Program-made: the position numbers and the translations under genes | Shown here: positions 35,609 to 44,877 of the stretch, one piece after another | How the letters are laid out: each line of letters opens with the position of its first letter | Position numbering within the stretch: the stretch's first letter is position 1 | The notes under the pieces: model-generated | Told to the model about the DNA's origin: nothing | The model's input: only the letters and a program-made list of their open reading frames with translations | Databases searched by the model: none | DNA from: Imtechella halotolerans | GTDB lineage: Bacteria > Bacteroidota > Bacteroidia > Flavobacteriales > Flavobacteriaceae | Assembly: GCF_028743515.2 (NCBI RefSeq) | Contig: NZ_CP117969.2 | Coordinates: forward strand, 1,175,001-1,239,000 | Direction: 5' to 3' | DNA length: 64,000 bases

Positions 35609-37441
35609 ATGCCACACCTTTTTTTCAAAAAAATGATTTTAACAATTTGGATATGGAACATGTATAGTCTGCTACATGGTCAGGAATCCATTAGAATCAA
35701 CGAAAATTTGGACAACGCCACAATTCTAAAAGCCAATGAAGACGTAGGTCTTTTAAAAAAGGGAAAAGTATATTCGATATATCGATACCAACTTTCTGAT
35801 CCAAATCGACTTTTAAAAAAGACCAAGTATTTCAAAGGCAAAAAATTCAATCTCCTATCCTACACCGAATATCTGCCAGATGGAAGAAAACGATATAAGG
35901 AATACGAGTACGACCAAATAGATAGGACCGAGAAATATCATTATGATGAAGATTTAAAAAAACTACGTCTATTAGAGCAAAGGCAAGACAACAAAAAGAC
36001 TGTCTACCATTGGCTTTTTTATGACAAGGACCAAATTCTTTCCGAAGAGGTACATTATAATATTATAGGGAATAACGAATTTAATTATGAAGGATATACC
36101 CAGTATACTAAAAAAGTAAACGGTAAGGAGAAAACTATAACGATACATAATTTTTATATGGATACCCTCCCAGAACCACTGGAAATATACCAATTCAATT
36201 ATCCAATCCTTATTAAGGAAACACCTTTGTTTCAATCAAAGAAAACCACCTATCAAATGATTAATGGCCAATATATGCCCATAGCTATTAACAGTTATGT
36301 AATTGATGGTAGGGATGTTACCTTTAGCTATGACTTGAAAGGGCGTATATCATCAGAAGTATGGCACAGGAGCAATGCGTTGGAAAACAAAAAAGAATAT
36401 CACTATTCGGAAGATGGTACCGAAAAAATTGAACAGGAATACCATATGCTGGGTCGGGAAAAATCTACAAAAACAACAAAGCGATTTGACAAGAAAGGGA
36501 ATCTGGTTTTTGAGCAACCTATAGAATACAATGGTAATCCGTTGGGGATATATACCTTTGAATACAACTATGATAAAAATGGAAATTGGACAGAAAAAAA
36601 GACCTATTACCAACCCATAAATAATGGTATTCCAGCTAATCGGGAGTTGAAGAATATTGAAATCAGGGAAATAAGATATTATACCGAGATCAACATTCCA
36701 AGGCAGTTCCAATTACCACAATTTCCAGAAAAAGCGCAAGACATAAGAATTGGGATTCCTATTCAGGCCAAAATAAAACAAAAGCGACTAAATGAGTTTT
36801 ACCAGGTTGTAGAAAATGGAAAATATGAAGGGGAAATTGGTAAAATCAACGCCTCTACTATTGATGATTTTACACCAGCCTATTGGAAACAGGTAAAGTT
36901 AGTCTATGGAAATTTAGACGCCGAACCAGATCTAGAAGCGCTAGCCGTATATGAAACGCCCATCTTAACAGAACTGGGTTATAAACACAGCTTAGCAGTA
37001 TTTAAAAAAACAGCTAATGGATGGGAACTTTGGCACCAGACTACCGCGCCAATATTACCAACTCAGGCTGGAGGGATAATGAACAACCCTTTTGATGGTA
37101 TTTATATAGAGCGAAAGTGTATTGTAATCAACCATTTTGGGGGAAGCAGGCCAAAATGGGAATACACCCATCGCTATCGCTTCCAGAATAATGATTGGTA
37201 TTTAGTAGGAGCTACCATTGAATATAGTGCTCCCTGTGATTATTTTGATAAGCTGGACTATAACCTGATCACTGGTGATCTTATAGTAGAACATATCACT
37301 GAAAGCTGTAATGAGAATGGAATTTCCGATGCAACAAAACATGAGAAAAAAATAAAAATAAAAAAACCGCTGTTGCTTATGAATAATTTTAACCCAGGCA
37401 AAAATGAAATTGAAATATCTGGCAAGATGTGGTATTACTGA
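35609..37441 (+). CDS. Exported protein with YD/MORN-like repeated segments, function unknown
   Basis: A 610-residue protein. ATG 35633 (MILTIWIWNMYSLLHGQ) gives the better signal peptide, so that start may be correct. The first 370 residues repeat tyrosine/glycine-rich beta units (EYEYDQIDRTEKYHYDED, YHYSEDGTEKIEQEYH, YNYDKNGNWTEKKTYY) like extracellular YD or antigen-repeat proteins. The rest has a separate domain (LVYGNLDAEPDLEALAVYET) that resembles FG-GAP-like or VCBS-like periplasmic domains. It lacks the RHS core and toxin tail, so it is not a polymorphic toxin. It starts 9 bp after the SH3-protein gene. Confidence 0.65.
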   Translation: MPHLFFKKMILTIWIWNMYSLLHGQESIRINENLDNATILKANEDVGLLKKGKVYSIYRYQLSDPNRLLKKTKYFKGKKFNLLSYTEYLPDGRKRYKEYEYDQIDRTEKYHYDEDLKKLRLLEQRQDNKKTVYHWLFYDKDQILSEEVHYNIIGNNEFNYEGYTQYTKKVNGKEKTITIHNFYMDTLPEPLEIYQFNYPILIKETPLFQSKKTTYQMINGQYMPIAINSYVIDGRDVTFSYDLKGRISSEVWHRSNALENKKEYHYSEDGTEKIEQEYHMLGREKSTKTTKRFDKKGNLVFEQPIEYNGNPLGIYTFEYNYDKNGNWTEKKTYYQPINNGIPANRELKNIEIREIRYYTEINIPRQFQLPQFPEKAQDIRIGIPIQAKIKQKRLNEFYQVVENGKYEGEIGKINASTIDDFTPAYWKQVKLVYGNLDAEPDLEALAVYETPILTELGYKHSLAVFKKTANGWELWHQTTAPILPTQAGGIMNNPFDGIYIERKCIVINHFGGSRPKWEYTHRYRFQNNDWYLVGATIEYSAPCDYFDKLDYNLITGDLIVEHITESCNENGISDATKHEKKIKIKKPLLLMNNFNPGKNEIEISGKMWYY

Positions 37442-37602
37442 GAAAGCAATTAAAAAATACTCGTTCCAATGATAATGAGTATACTTGCTATATGATCCTA
37501 CAAAAAAAAATGTAGAATGGGAAAAGATGACGACATGAGAAATTAATGAGAACTATAACTAGTTAGAAATACAAAAAAACACTTTAAACCAATTTTTAAA
37601 AT

Positions 37603-38379
37603 ATGAGAAAACTATTTGTACTATTTTTTGTCCTTTATGGATGTACACTATTTGGGCAAGAAAAAGAGGTAATAAAACCTAAGTATGTAATAATTGCGAA
37701 CAATGAAATTATCACAGAAGCAGAACTTAACAAATTTGCTGTCGATGGATTGATAAAAAATGTAAATAATGGAGTATCTCAAAAAGAAAGAGATCAATTT
37801 GCGAAAAAATTCGGCAACAAAATTGGTGATAAAGAATTCATAATTAAAGTAGAAATACTGACTGAAAAAGAAAAGTTGGAACGTGCTAACCAACCTAAAA
37901 AAGCAGTGGTTAAAAATAAAAACGAAAACGAACTAAAGTTAAACATTGGAGATCCGGCAAGCGATTTTACCGTACAGATGATTGATGGTAAAAACATCAC
38001 ATTGTCGCATTTAAAAGGTAAAGTCGTTCTTGTAAATTACTGGGCCACTTGGTGTGCTCCTTGCCTTATGGAATTTACAGAAATTCCTGAAAAAATACTT
38101 CAACCGTTTAAAGGAAAGGACTTTGTATTAATTCCAATTTCTATTGCTGAAAGTAAAGAAAAAGTAGAGAAAAAAATGCAAGAAATGAAGAAATATGGAG
38201 TCACTTTTAATGTAGGTATTGACCCAACTAAAAAAATATGGGACCTCTATGCAACTGGCTCTATACCGAAGAATTTTGTAATTGACAAAAAAGGAGTTGT
38301 GAGATATGTTTCTATTGGAAATCCAGAGGGAAGTGTTGATAAATTAGCTGCAGAAATTAAAAAATTATTAGCCGAATAA
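37603..38379 (+). CDS. TlpA-type thioredoxin-like exported protein
   Basis: A 258-residue protein with an N-terminal signal peptide (cleavage near FGQ; an imperfect lipobox YGC is also present). Residues about 20-90 are an unrecognised basic domain, and the C-terminal thioredoxin fold carries WCAPC at 150-154 and the cis-proline loop GSIPKNFVIDKKG. It is expected to reduce disulfides in the periplasm, possibly with electrons from the DsbD-type protein encoded near 12 kb. Confidence 0.87.
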   Translation: MRKLFVLFFVLYGCTLFGQEKEVIKPKYVIIANNEIITEAELNKFAVDGLIKNVNNGVSQKERDQFAKKFGNKIGDKEFIIKVEILTEKEKLERANQPKKAVVKNKNENELKLNIGDPASDFTVQMIDGKNITLSHLKGKVVLVNYWATWCAPCLMEFTEIPEKILQPFKGKDFVLIPISIAESKEKVEKKMQEMKKYGVTFNVGIDPTKKIWDLYATGSIPKNFVIDKKGVVRYVSIGNPEGSVDKLAAEIKKLLAE

Positions 38380-38558
38380 TAGCTGCCGCATACCAAGTAA
38401 AAATAGTCTTCACAATCTAAACATCCCATTATTAAATTGAGGAATTGAATATATATATACTAAAAAACGAGATTGATTTAGACCCATATTAAAACTATCT
38501 AGTTTAATTTAACAGATATAGCATATCCTCCTTTGGAATCATAATATACATTTTAAAT

Positions 38559-39590
38559 ATGAAATCATTTTATACATGCCTTTTCCTTCTTCTAATTTCC
38601 ATTAGTTATTCTCAGGATATAATTCTTAAAGGAAAAATTTTAGATGAAAATAAATCCCCTCTACCTGGAGCAAATGTCTATTTTGAGGGAACCACTATTG
38701 GTACAATTACCGATGTTAATGGCTATTTCGAATTGAAGCTTGTTAGTGATATTAATTCAATATTAGTAATTAGCTACATCGGTTATGAAGACATTTTCAT
38801 TAATGATCACTCAGTTTTTTTAAAAGAAAAAATACATGGAGTTTATTTACAACCTAAAGCGGAAACATTACAAGAAGTGGTCGTTAAAAGCCACTATTTT
38901 TCAAGAAAACAGTTTTTAACAGCGTTCAAAGAAAATTTCATTGGCAAAAAGAAAACTTGGAAGGAATGCACCATTGTTAATGAGGATGATTTGTATTTCG
39001 ATTATGATTATTCTAATAATACGTTCATTGCAAAATGCGACGAACCTCTTATCATAAATAACAATCATTTAGGGTATCAAGTCATTTATAAACTTGAAGA
39101 CTTTGAAGTAAAATTCGCCACAAAATCGCTTTCTTCAAGTCAAATGTTTCGATCTTTTTATTCTGGATTTTCAAGATTTATTGATATTGATAAGAATCAG
39201 AAAAAAATTAAAAGAAGACAAAAAGCTTACGAAAATTCAACGTTACAGTTTTTCAGATGGATATCTAAAGGTGATTGGACTGATAAAAGCTATCGTCTAT
39301 TTGATGGTTCTTGGATGATCGATCCAGACCTTTATTTAAAAGTAGCACTTGAAAACAATGTATATAAGATAAGTGTTACCAATATTGAAAAAGATTTTAA
39401 ACCGAAAAGAATTGTTTCAGAACTCAATATTCTATACCAAAAAAGACAGCAATCAAAGGTTATTTTCCAAACTAATGAGTTTACCATAGATAAGTTTGGA
39501 TTAAACACTCAAATAGAGCATATCTATTTTTCAGGAGATATGATGAAAAAGAAAATTAGTGAGTTGCTTCCAGCTGATTATGGCATGTGA
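38559..39590 (+). CDS. Exported carboxypeptidase-regulatory-like domain protein
   Basis: A 343-residue protein with a signal peptide ending at SYSQ (residue 19). Residues 20-105 form a CarboxypepD_reg-like beta domain (ILKGKILDENKSPLPGANVYFEGTTIGTITDVNGYFELKL, described by position here as the N-terminal fold). The rest is unrecognised, rich in basic and aromatic residues (KFATKSLSSSQMFRSFYSGF). Such proteins resemble the soluble part of TonB receptors but have no barrel. Function unknown. Confidence 0.7.
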   Translation: MKSFYTCLFLLLISISYSQDIILKGKILDENKSPLPGANVYFEGTTIGTITDVNGYFELKLVSDINSILVISYIGYEDIFINDHSVFLKEKIHGVYLQPKAETLQEVVVKSHYFSRKQFLTAFKENFIGKKKTWKECTIVNEDDLYFDYDYSNNTFIAKCDEPLIINNNHLGYQVIYKLEDFEVKFATKSLSSSQMFRSFYSGFSRFIDIDKNQKKIKRRQKAYENSTLQFFRWISKGDWTDKSYRLFDGSWMIDPDLYLKVALENNVYKISVTNIEKDFKPKRIVSELNILYQKRQQSKVIFQTNEFTIDKFGLNTQIEHIYFSGDMMKKKISELLPADYGM

Positions 39591-39726
39591 TTACATGACT
39601 ATAAATAATGAAGTGTGCTTTGTATGTAATAATTGCACTTATGGTACAATTTAAAAAGGTAATCGATTCACATAAAATTTGAACTTATTGTATGGTTCAG
39701 TACTGTGAAATTTTAAAAATAAAAAA

Positions 39727-40398
39727 ATGCAAAGCTTTATAATTTGGATAACATTTACTCTGTTAACCACCTATTGGACAAATCCCAAAGAACTTGAAAG
39801 CAATAATGTAACTAGTAACATTGATTTCAAAGAACAAAAAAATGTACCCAATAAAACAATAAAATTCCTTTGGAGGGAGGAAAAATACGACGAGCAACTT
39901 AAGGGCAACTTTAACTTAATTACCATCAACACTGAGTATTGTAAAACTATAACTGGACCAGAAAAAGCAGCTTTGGCCTATGTTGCGACTTTTATCGGCA
40001 ATGAATGCAGTTGGGATGGAAAGGCTACAACAGATAGAACCAATCTTAAATGCAAAATACCTACAGCTTTACAACTGGGGTATCAATGTTCAATAGAGCA
40101 CTTAGGCTTTCTCCGAAAGTGGTTTCGACATGATAAAAGGACATTAAAGGAACTTGAGAGTTGCCCTACAATACCCGATGGAGCAACAGTACAAAATACC
40201 TTTGATGAAATTACATTAAGTGTTAAAGAAAATCAAATCATTGTTTCCTTTAAGGCTAATGGTGTTAACATTAGAGAGGGAAAGCGTTGGCGATGGAGCC
40301 AATCTGACTACTTTGAATTTAGTAAAAACAAAATTCGTTGGTTAAAAAAAGAGAAATCGCCCTTGACCTATGAGACGTTTAAAATTAGTGCTAATTAA
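39727..40398 (+). CDS. Probable exported protein of unknown function
   Basis: A 223-residue protein with a hydrophobic N-terminus (MQSFIIWITFTLLTTYW) that may be a signal anchor. It holds six cysteines in the mature part, in ETYCKTI, NECSWD, LKCKIP, YQCSIE and SCPTIP contexts, suggesting disulfide bonds in the periplasm; the neighbouring TlpA protein could act on them. No family recognised. Confidence 0.55.
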   Translation: MQSFIIWITFTLLTTYWTNPKELESNNVTSNIDFKEQKNVPNKTIKFLWREEKYDEQLKGNFNLITINTEYCKTITGPEKAALAYVATFIGNECSWDGKATTDRTNLKCKIPTALQLGYQCSIEHLGFLRKWFRHDKRTLKELESCPTIPDGATVQNTFDEITLSVKENQIIVSFKANGVNIREGKRWRWSQSDYFEFSKNKIRWLKKEKSPLTYETFKISAN

Positions 40399-40570
40399 AA
40401 TGCAAAAACTAAAAGACTAATAAAGGCCCCTACCTCCTGAAGAACTGTTTTTATTTAGAGGTCCTCAAAATATTCATACTCAGGTTAAATTTGCATCTAC
40501 TCTAAAATTTAAAAAATGAAGTCACGAATAGGAGAAAAGAGCAAATAACCAGCCTATTAAAAGATAGAAA

Positions 40571-41032
40571 ATGAAAAAATCCCTAATCTTCCTTACTATT
40601 ATAACAATGGTATCATGTGAAAGTAAGATTTCATTTACGTTTTTACCAGAACATAGCGCAACTGGAATATATAACCGAGACAATGAAAATAAAGGAAAAA
40701 AATATGTTTACTACAGTGTTCTTGTAAACAACCTTCCAAAAGAGAAGAAGGATTTAGAAAAACTATTATCTTTTTATCATTTAAAATTCAGGGACTCTAT
40801 TTTTAATAACCCTGATATGGATACATTCTTGACCTGGTTCTATCAAAAAAATCACACAACATCTTATTTTATCAACAAAGCAGATGATCCCGGTGGTTTT
40901 TCTAGTGAAATACTATCCGATTATTATGAAAAATTTGGTATTGCAACAATAAAAACAACCCGAATAAGGGAAACCAATGAATTAAAAACAGAAATAACAT
41001 TTACTAAATCGGCTATCAAAAATAACTACTAA
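40571..41032 (+). CDS. Small lipoprotein of unknown function
   Basis: A 153-residue protein with lipobox MVSC (cysteine 16). The mature part includes LPKEKKDLEKLLSFYHLKFR and TIKTTRIRETNEL, and no recognisable domain. Stands alone between short A+T-rich gaps. Confidence 0.6.
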   Translation: MKKSLIFLTIITMVSCESKISFTFLPEHSATGIYNRDNENKGKKYVYYSVLVNNLPKEKKDLEKLLSFYHLKFRDSIFNNPDMDTFLTWFYQKNHTTSYFINKADDPGGFSSEILSDYYEKFGIATIKTTRIRETNELKTEITFTKSAIKNNY

Positions 41033-41132
41033 TGACCTATCTAAAGTTTTTTATAGTTCTATAACCTTTAAAGTAGCTTGAGAATATTCAACTTCATTAA
41101 TACAACATTTTCTAGGGTTACTACATACTATA

Positions 41133-41966
41133 ATGATCATTAAAATGAGAATACTATTAACTATACTAGGTATATTAATTTCAATCTCTTCATTCACTCA
41201 GGAATTAGATAAATCGGAAATAGTTCCTTTTCGATCTAGAAAGAATGGAAAGGTAGGATATATGAATGAAAACAATGAAATTATAGTAGAACCACAATAT
41301 ACCAGCGGGACCTACTTCAACAATAAAAAATATGCCACGGTTTCTATTGGTAATGATAGTTTAGAAAGGTTTGCAGTAATAGATCTTAAAGGAAACTACT
41401 TTATTGGGTTTGATGAGGGCTATGAACATATAGGTCTAAATTATACTTTTGAAAATTGGATCCTCATATCCAAAGTTGGAAAATACGGCTATATGAATGA
41501 GGAAAAGGAAATTTTAATTCCATTGGAATATGAACAATTAGGAGGTTTTTTCGGGCAGTTGGCTTTTGCTGAAAAGGATAACAAATATGGATACATTGAT
41601 TCAGTAAACCGGATACTTATAGGCTTTCAATTTGACAAAGCTTCAAATTTTGGAAATTTACAACCGGACGGATTTAGATATGCTATGGTGGAAAAGGACC
41701 ATAAAACTGGATATATAAATAACAATGGGGAACTTGTGATTTCATTTCTTTACGAGGAAGCTTATTCATTTCATAATGGACTTGCTGTAGTAAAAAAGGA
41801 TGAAAAATTTGGTTGTGTAAATACAAAAGGGGCTGTTGTCATACCATTTGTATTTGATCATATTACTAATTCGGGTGAAATTATAAAGGCTCGAAAAGAA
41901 TTGACATCAAGCAAAGAATTTTACTTTGACAGACAGGGAACATTGATTGGAACAAGCACTAATTGA
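41133..41966 (+). CDS. Exported WG-repeat protein
   Basis: A 277-residue protein with a signal peptide ending near SFTQ (ATG 41145 is a possible alternative start). It has five WG (KWGYI-type) beta-repeats: GKVGYMNENNEIIVEPQY, GKYGYMNEEKEILIPLEY, NKYGYIDSVNRILIGFQF, HKTGYINNNGELVISFLY and EKFGCVNTKGAVVIPFVF, covering about residues 35-245. WG repeats build beta-propeller-like or solenoid folds and often scaffold surface proteins. It lies just upstream of the LytTR two-component genes and may provide the sensed signal or be a target. Confidence 0.8.
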   Translation: MIIKMRILLTILGILISISSFTQELDKSEIVPFRSRKNGKVGYMNENNEIIVEPQYTSGTYFNNKKYATVSIGNDSLERFAVIDLKGNYFIGFDEGYEHIGLNYTFENWILISKVGKYGYMNEEKEILIPLEYEQLGGFFGQLAFAEKDNKYGYIDSVNRILIGFQFDKASNFGNLQPDGFRYAMVEKDHKTGYINNNGELVISFLYEEAYSFHNGLAVVKKDEKFGCVNTKGAVVIPFVFDHITNSGEIIKARKELTSSKEFYFDRQGTLIGTSTN

Positions 41967-42012
41967 AAACAATGATTAACTTAGCTATGTCACGATTTAC
42001 ACATAAATTATA

Positions 42013-42756
42013 ATGAGTATACCTAAAATCCTTATTGTTGAAGATGAAGCTACTATCAGAAAAGAGCTGGAATGGTTAGTGGGTAAAAGACCAGAATTCA
42101 TTCTTTTAGAAAGTGCAGTATGTATTGAAGATGCTGTGAAAAAGATCAACAAATTAAAACCCGACTTGATTTTAATGGATATACAACTACCCGATGGTAC
42201 CGCATTTGAAATACTTAATCAAGTAAAGGATATCAAATTTTCTGTGATTTTTATCACCGCTTTTAACCATTTTGCGATAAAGGCAATTAAACACGGGGCT
42301 ATAGACTATCTGTTAAAACCTATCGATGAGGCCGAATTATATGAAGCGCTGGACAATTATAACAATGATCACTCATTTTATACCTCTAAACAACTTGAAA
42401 TTATAAATGAATATCAAAAAAGCATTAAACAACAAAATTCCAGAATTTGTATTTCTACACTGGAAAGTATAGAATTCTTTAAAATTACCGACATTATATA
42501 CCTTTCTGGCGATGGCAGTTACACCCATTTTTATTTACAAGGAGGCAACAAAATTATCAGCTCAAAACCCTTGAAATTTTATGAAGAATTGCTGCCTACT
42601 GAACATTTCATTAAATGTCATCAATCCCATATCGTAAACACATCATCCATTGTCAGGTATTTGAAATCAGGCTTTATTGTTGTAAATAATGGTGTAGAAA
42701 TTCCTGTTTCCACTCGTCGTAAGGAAACAGTCGTAAGGTTATTATCACAATTATAG
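42013..42756 (+). CDS. LytTR-type response regulator
   Basis: A 247-residue regulator with an N-terminal receiver domain (phospho-acceptor Asp56 in LILMDIQLP, conserved T/K in ITAF and LLKPID) and a C-terminal LytTR DNA-binding domain (SRICISTLESIEFFKITDIIYLSGDGSYTHF, FIKCHQSHIVN). It starts 46 bp after the WG-repeat gene and ends 6 bp before the kinase gene, so it probably pairs with that kinase. It may bind direct repeats 21 bp apart, such as those at 31725-31758; this is a prediction. Confidence 0.95.
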   Translation: MSIPKILIVEDEATIRKELEWLVGKRPEFILLESAVCIEDAVKKINKLKPDLILMDIQLPDGTAFEILNQVKDIKFSVIFITAFNHFAIKAIKHGAIDYLLKPIDEAELYEALDNYNNDHSFYTSKQLEIINEYQKSIKQQNSRICISTLESIEFFKITDIIYLSGDGSYTHFYLQGGNKIISSKPLKFYEELLPTEHFIKCHQSHIVNTSSIVRYLKSGFIVVNNGVEIPVSTRRKETVVRLLSQL

Positions 42757-42762
42757 CCTTCT

Positions 42763-44673
42763 ATGAAAAACATCCTGTATCTACTGCTCTTCACAGTCTT
42801 AATTTCTTGTCAAAAGAAATTGAAAATAAAAGATGAATCACCAACACTGCTTCTTGAACAATTAAAACAGGAAGCAAAAGGAATGGTAAATATCAATTCC
42901 GACAGCAGCATTGTTTATTGGAACCAAGCACTGGATCGTTCCGATTATAATAAACAGAATGCACCCTTGGCATACATCCATTACGAATTGGCTAAAGTGT
43001 ATGCAAAAACAGATCTAACAAAATCAAAAACACATATAGAAACAGCTTTGGGCCTTATTGAAAAAGAATCTGATTTTTTTGACATCAAAGTTTCAATTTA
43101 TAATGGGCTGGCGAATATTTACCTGATTGAAGGAAAAACTTTTCAATCCAACCACTATTATAATAAAGCCGCAGCTTTAATTTCCGCTCATCCCAATGAA
43201 ATAGAACCCAAAGCCAAGATTATTTGTCTGGTAAATTGTGCCCAGGAAAATTTCAACTCTTCACAAGTTGAAAAAGCAACGGAACAGAATTATATGGCCT
43301 TACAAACGGCTTTCAGCAATAAAAATAGTTTAGATCAGAACTTCTATTTCAACAACTTATTCAGGATTTACACGCAGCTATTTAAAATTTACCAGCAAAC
43401 CAATCAATTGGACTCCCTTAAGCTATACAACCAAAAAGTTGGCGAAATTTATCAAATTTTGAACAATGATAAAGTGAGCCGGTTCTATTACGAACAAAAG
43501 GCTACTATCTATACAGAGGAACGGCAATTGGATTCAGCTATTTTTTACACTAAAAAATCTGAAGCATTGGATAAAAAGAGTTACGCCCAAACCAACCTAA
43601 ATATCCATAGGATTAATCTCTACACTGTTTACACCAATTTAATTACTCTATATGCACTTTCAGGACAATATGACAAAGCCGAAAAATACATACAGGAAGC
43701 TTCGGAAATTGAAAAATCAATCAGCATAAATTATAATTCCAAATTCAACAATAGAATGGCGCAGGCACAGTATTATCTTCAAAAGAGAAATTTAGACGCC
43801 TACCGAAAACTTCATCTGGAAAGCTTAACTATCAAGGATGCTTTACAGGCTAGCAATAGCGCGAAAGCCATAGCCGAAATATCCGTTATTTACGACGTAG
43901 AATCGAAAAAGAAATCAATTGCTCTACTTAATAAAACTGTAACTACTACTAACCAAAAATTAGAATCAAGAACTCTTTTATTAATTATCAGCGCTTTATT
44001 GTTCCTAATAGTCATTGGATTTATCAGTTTTTATATATACGTCCATAAGCAAAAAAACAGGTTGGAAGCCAAAGAAAAAATGCTGCTCCAGCAAAAGCTC
44101 TTGCGCACCCAGATGGAGCCCCACTTTATTTTCAATACACTATCATCTTTACAAAGTTTTATTCGGTTTGAAGAAAAGGAAAAATCAATTAAATATTTAA
44201 ACCTGTTCAGTAAACTCTTAAGAAGTAGTCTTGAGATGAGCAGGAACGATTATATCGCTTTGGAAGATGAACTTGAGGCCATAAAAAACTATCTGACTCT
44301 CCAACAGATGCGACTTAACCATAACTTTGAGTTTGATATTTTAATAGTAGGTGACATTTTAGGGGTGATGATACCACCAATGTTAATTCAACCATTTGTT
44401 GAAAATGCTGTGATTCATGGTGTTACGCCCTTAAAGGAAAAAGGAGAAATCCGTATTCGTATTGATTTAGATGACCATCTTATAACTGTTGAGATATTAG
44501 ACAACGGCAAAGGAAGTAACAAGTCTCCTGGCCACACATCATTATCAGGAAGTATTGCTAAGGAAAGAATGGAACTGTTGTTTAAAGAGACCTCAAAAAA
44601 AGGAACGATATTAATTTCTCAAACACCAAAAAATTATTTAGTCGTTTTAAAAATCCCCTACAATACCGTGTAA
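42763..44673 (+). CDS. LytS-type histidine kinase with lipobox and TPR-like extracytoplasmic sensor
   Basis: A 636-residue sensor kinase. The N-terminus is a lipoprotein signal (LISC, cysteine 16). Residues about 30-390 are helical TPR-like repeats in the periplasm, and one membrane helix lies at about 406-428 (LLLIISALLFLIVIGFISFYIYV). The cytoplasmic part holds a LytS-type His_kinase domain with the phospho-histidine predicted at His454 (MEPHFIFNTLSSLQSF) and an ATPase part (VENAVIHGV N-box, DNGKGS). A lipobox on a kinase is unusual. It should phosphorylate the LytTR regulator encoded 6 bp upstream. Confidence 0.92.
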   Translation: MKNILYLLLFTVLISCQKKLKIKDESPTLLLEQLKQEAKGMVNINSDSSIVYWNQALDRSDYNKQNAPLAYIHYELAKVYAKTDLTKSKTHIETALGLIEKESDFFDIKVSIYNGLANIYLIEGKTFQSNHYYNKAAALISAHPNEIEPKAKIICLVNCAQENFNSSQVEKATEQNYMALQTAFSNKNSLDQNFYFNNLFRIYTQLFKIYQQTNQLDSLKLYNQKVGEIYQILNNDKVSRFYYEQKATIYTEERQLDSAIFYTKKSEALDKKSYAQTNLNIHRINLYTVYTNLITLYALSGQYDKAEKYIQEASEIEKSISINYNSKFNNRMAQAQYYLQKRNLDAYRKLHLESLTIKDALQASNSAKAIAEISVIYDVESKKKSIALLNKTVTTTNQKLESRTLLLIISALLFLIVIGFISFYIYVHKQKNRLEAKEKMLLQQKLLRTQMEPHFIFNTLSSLQSFIRFEEKEKSIKYLNLFSKLLRSSLEMSRNDYIALEDELEAIKNYLTLQQMRLNHNFEFDILIVGDILGVMIPPMLIQPFVENAVIHGVTPLKEKGEIRIRIDLDDHLITVEILDNGKGSNKSPGHTSLSGSIAKERMELLFKETSKKGTILISQTPKNYLVVLKIPYNTV

Positions 44674-44770
44674 TCTTACCATTATTATTCAAATTTATAA
44701 TATGGCCAAACGTATTTACATTCGCTAATAGCGTATATATATCTTAAAAAAATACTTTATCTTGTATTTT

Positions 44771-44778
44771 TATATTTG
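44771..44778 (+). promoter_or_regulatory. Perfect -7 box upstream of the next lipoprotein gene
   Basis: TATATTTG matches TAnnTTTG in all positions, about 100 bp upstream of ATG 44878. No clear -33 element. Confidence 0.4.
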
Positions 44779-44877
44779 TTAATATCCAATCTTTAAGCAA
44801 TACAATTTCCATGTAACCATAACCTAAGTTCTCAGTTTTGAGACATCCAACCTCAACCAAAATATTAGCCATCAAAT

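Noticed and set aside
35243-35617. 124-codon minus-strand frame
   Set aside because: Antisense of the SH3-protein gene; no start context or domain.
35609-37441. Rhs/YD polymorphic toxin
   Set aside because: YD-like units are present, but the length, the absence of the RHS core and of a variable toxin tail plus immunity gene argue against it.
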